From positions 15,287,662 through 15,351,661 of the forward strand of contig NC_089749.1 of NCBI RefSeq assembly GCF_040412425.1: a stretch of DNA of 64,000 nt. The letters are read 5' to 3'. Positions 61,900-64,000 of the stretch are shown here, in pieces. Positions within the stretch are counted from its first letter, which is position 1, and the number at the start of each line of letters is the position of its first letter. Origin of the DNA: Macrobrachium rosenbergii. Lineage: Eukaryota > Arthropoda > Malacostraca > Decapoda > Palaemonidae. The translations under genes and the position numbers were made by a program. The notes under the pieces were generated by a model, which saw only the letters and a list, made by a program, of their open reading frames with translations, ran no database searches and was not told the DNA's origin.

Positions 61900-64000
61900 T
61901 TTGGTAAACCCCCTGATCCCAACCCCTTGAAGGGGTGGGGGCTCTGAGATCCCCTGCCGGCGCTACAGAGTATGCTCTTTACCACTACTCTTTCAAAGTG
62001 GATTCAACTGAGACATTGGGACCTTTAACTCCTCTTACCCTCCCTCCCCCTCCTCCCACAAATTTTCCTTCCTTCTTCCACTTTTGTGCATGGTATGGTA
62101 GGATTACTGAATTCACTGCTATTTTAACTTGATGGAGGGTGGAGTTAAACGGCATGCCTCTCTACTCGTAAAACTACAGTGCCCGACGTGGTCGAGAGAG
62201 GGGAAATATATATGTCAAAGCATGCCCTCAGTGCTGGGTACGACCTGGATGAACTGACGACCCTTAAGGTACTGTGGGTATGGTGTATATCCTCGTGAGA
62301 GTCCCAGGGCAGCGAACACTGTGTGTGACGGTCTTGCTCCTCCCCCAGTTGGGCCTCCTTGGTGAGAGGGACCTCATCCTGAACGAAATTTATTTATTTT
62401 TCGTTTTATGGCGAACATACCAAACATCCCTAGGACTTCTGGCACGGATATGGACTGTTCTAAGGAAAGCTCAAATCACAAAAGTTAGAGTGGTACCTTA
62501 TTACCATTTACTAGACCCAAAAAACCTAAGTAGGCTACGTCATGACCCAACCTTGACTCACTTCGACTCTCTCTTTGGGAGTGGAAGTTGGTCGAGGTTT
62601 CTAACCATGAAAGCTAACCAAAATATTTCAGCTTTAAGATTAAAAAAATATTTATTAAATAGACAAAGTGTCTGTACTGTTGATAGAAACTGATACATTA
62701 AAACTTCTATATATAAGATATCTGCAAAATTTAAAAAAGAAGTAATTTATGGAAGAATAATTTCATGGAGGAAATATACATCAGATCTCTCTAATAATAC
62801 TCCCATAAAAAAAAATTAAGTGGGAAAAATTCAGGAAAATTTATGGTACCCATGTTTAAACCATCTAGACATACCTTATTAAAAATTGAAAAAGAATACT
62901 TGATGAAAACGAAATAAATAATGTAATCAGAGAAAACTTAGCAAATGTGAGTAGCGATGAAATTTTGGATGAACACTTCTGCACAAAGAAAAATAATATA
63001 GAATTAACAACAATAAATTTTGAAACAGCAGAAGACATACTGTATATTATAATAGAAAATTTAATATGGAAGAGTTTTGAGATAACTCTGATGACAATAT
63101 TTGTTTGAGATGATCTGCCACTTAGCACCTTTTGGCAAAGTCATACTTATTACATTTTTATAATCATCTGTGGATTAGAAGATTTATTTCTGATGAATGG
63201 TGTAAAACTGTAATGATTCTATCCCCAAACCTGGAAAGGATCAAGTGATGTAAATAATTACAGACCAATTTCTTTAACAAGTTGTTTATGCAAATTACTA
63301 GAGAAAATGGCACTTGACTAACATGGCATTAGAAAACAAACTTTTTGACTCTCACTCAATTCAAGTCACAACGTAACAGATCTGCATTAGATTCTCTATC
63401 TAACTTGGAAGACCACATACATAGAGGATTTGAACGAAAGCAAATTACTGTAGTTGTCTTTTTTGACACTGAAAAGGCATACTATACTGTACTACATTGA
63501 GGTATGCAATATTATAAAGTGTATATAAAAACAGCAACCATGGACTTTTACCTATGTTTATCCCAAACTTTTTGACAGATCGTAGTTTTCAGGCGAACTG
63601 ATGATGTTTTGGTCCGACATTTCATTTGAAAATGGCGCGTTCCACAAGGAAGCGTCCTTAGTGGCACACTGTTTACTTTTTAGCAATAAATTATATCAGT
63701 AAATAATGTACTTATCGGAATAAAAGTAACCTGTATATGGATGATTTTATGCCATATATTATTCAACATCTCGAATAAAACATGCAGAGCGAATCATTAA
63801 TAAAACTATAATAAAAATAGATGAATAAACTTCGTCTGTAGGCTTTAAATTATCCATACATAAGACTCAAGTAGTCTTGTTTTATAAAAATAAAAAGTCG
63901 AAGAATGTTAAAGAAATAGATTTAAAAATCAGAAATCATAGTATACCAACTGGCCAAACGGCAGAACTTTTGGGATTAGTATTTGATACTCACCTAAATT
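61900..64000 (+). mobile_element. Jockey-like non-LTR retrotransposon, internally deleted, running off the window
   Basis: The RT part is clear but frameshifted: NNYRPISLTSCLCKLLEKM at 63253, RVPQGSVLSGTLF at 63636, LYMDD at 63731-63745, KLSIHKTQVV-like and LLGLVFDT-like words near the end. Upstream, 62700-63010 encodes the RT-leading segment (WRKYTSDLSNNTPIKK; ENLANVSSDEILDEHFCTKK). 62430-62690 resembles a Jockey ORF1 start (WSRFLTMKANQNISALRLKK), so most of ORF1 and the endonuclease seem deleted between. Many stops make it inactive. Confidence 0.65.

Overview
The window looks like nuclear DNA of a decapod crustacean (shrimp, crayfish, lobster or crab; the species cannot be told). The basis is the mix of very long (AT)n, (GA)n and (TAA)n microsatellites, several repeat families I associate with decapods (two SINE-like families, short TIR elements, DIRS-like and Jockey-like retroelements), arthropod-style introns, and a channel gene with a pentraxin/C-type lectin/LDLa ectodomain. 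No prokaryotic features, CRISPR arrays or operons are present.

Two real protein-coding genes converge on each other. On the + strand, 17,145-32,030 encodes the CCR4-NOT deadenylase subunit CNOT7/8 (Pop2/Caf1): six coding exons, 327 residues, all DEDD catalytic residues present, and a Gly/Ser-rich N-terminal extension. Its last intron is 10.9 kb and holds two adjacent inverted-repeat-bounded retroelements and decayed 5S rRNA copies. On the - strand, 54,810-39,557 encodes a Cys-loop ligand-gated ion channel of about 875 residues in twelve exons. Its order is signal peptide, pentraxin, C-type lectin-like domain, a linker module, LDLa, Cys-loop ligand-binding domain and four TM helices with a very short M3-M4 loop. 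Every splice junction can be placed, but there is one single-base frameshift in the exon carrying the Cys-loop. This gene is the best candidate for an under-described system: a channel whose ectodomain is built from pattern-recognition modules.

Region by region: 1-11 kb is microsatellite-rich intergenic DNA with a SINE-like element split by a MITE and one LINE remnant. 11-13 kb has a CRE-like palindrome and a TIR element whose sister copy is at 60 kb. 13.7-16.8 kb is a dead DIRS-like element with recognisable RT and RNase H. 17-32 kb is the deadenylase gene. 22.3-29.7 and 30.0-31.8 kb are two elements with outer inverted repeats plus an internal fold-back, the layout expected of DIRS. 32-39.5 kb lacks repeats and ORFs and may be a long 3' UTR. 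39.5-54.8 kb is the channel gene, with SINEs, a MITE and two striking inverted repeats in its introns. 55-64 kb is microsatellites, SINE/MITE copies and pieces of Jockey-like LINEs on both strands.

All domain and family calls were made by eye from translated sequence; no database search was possible.
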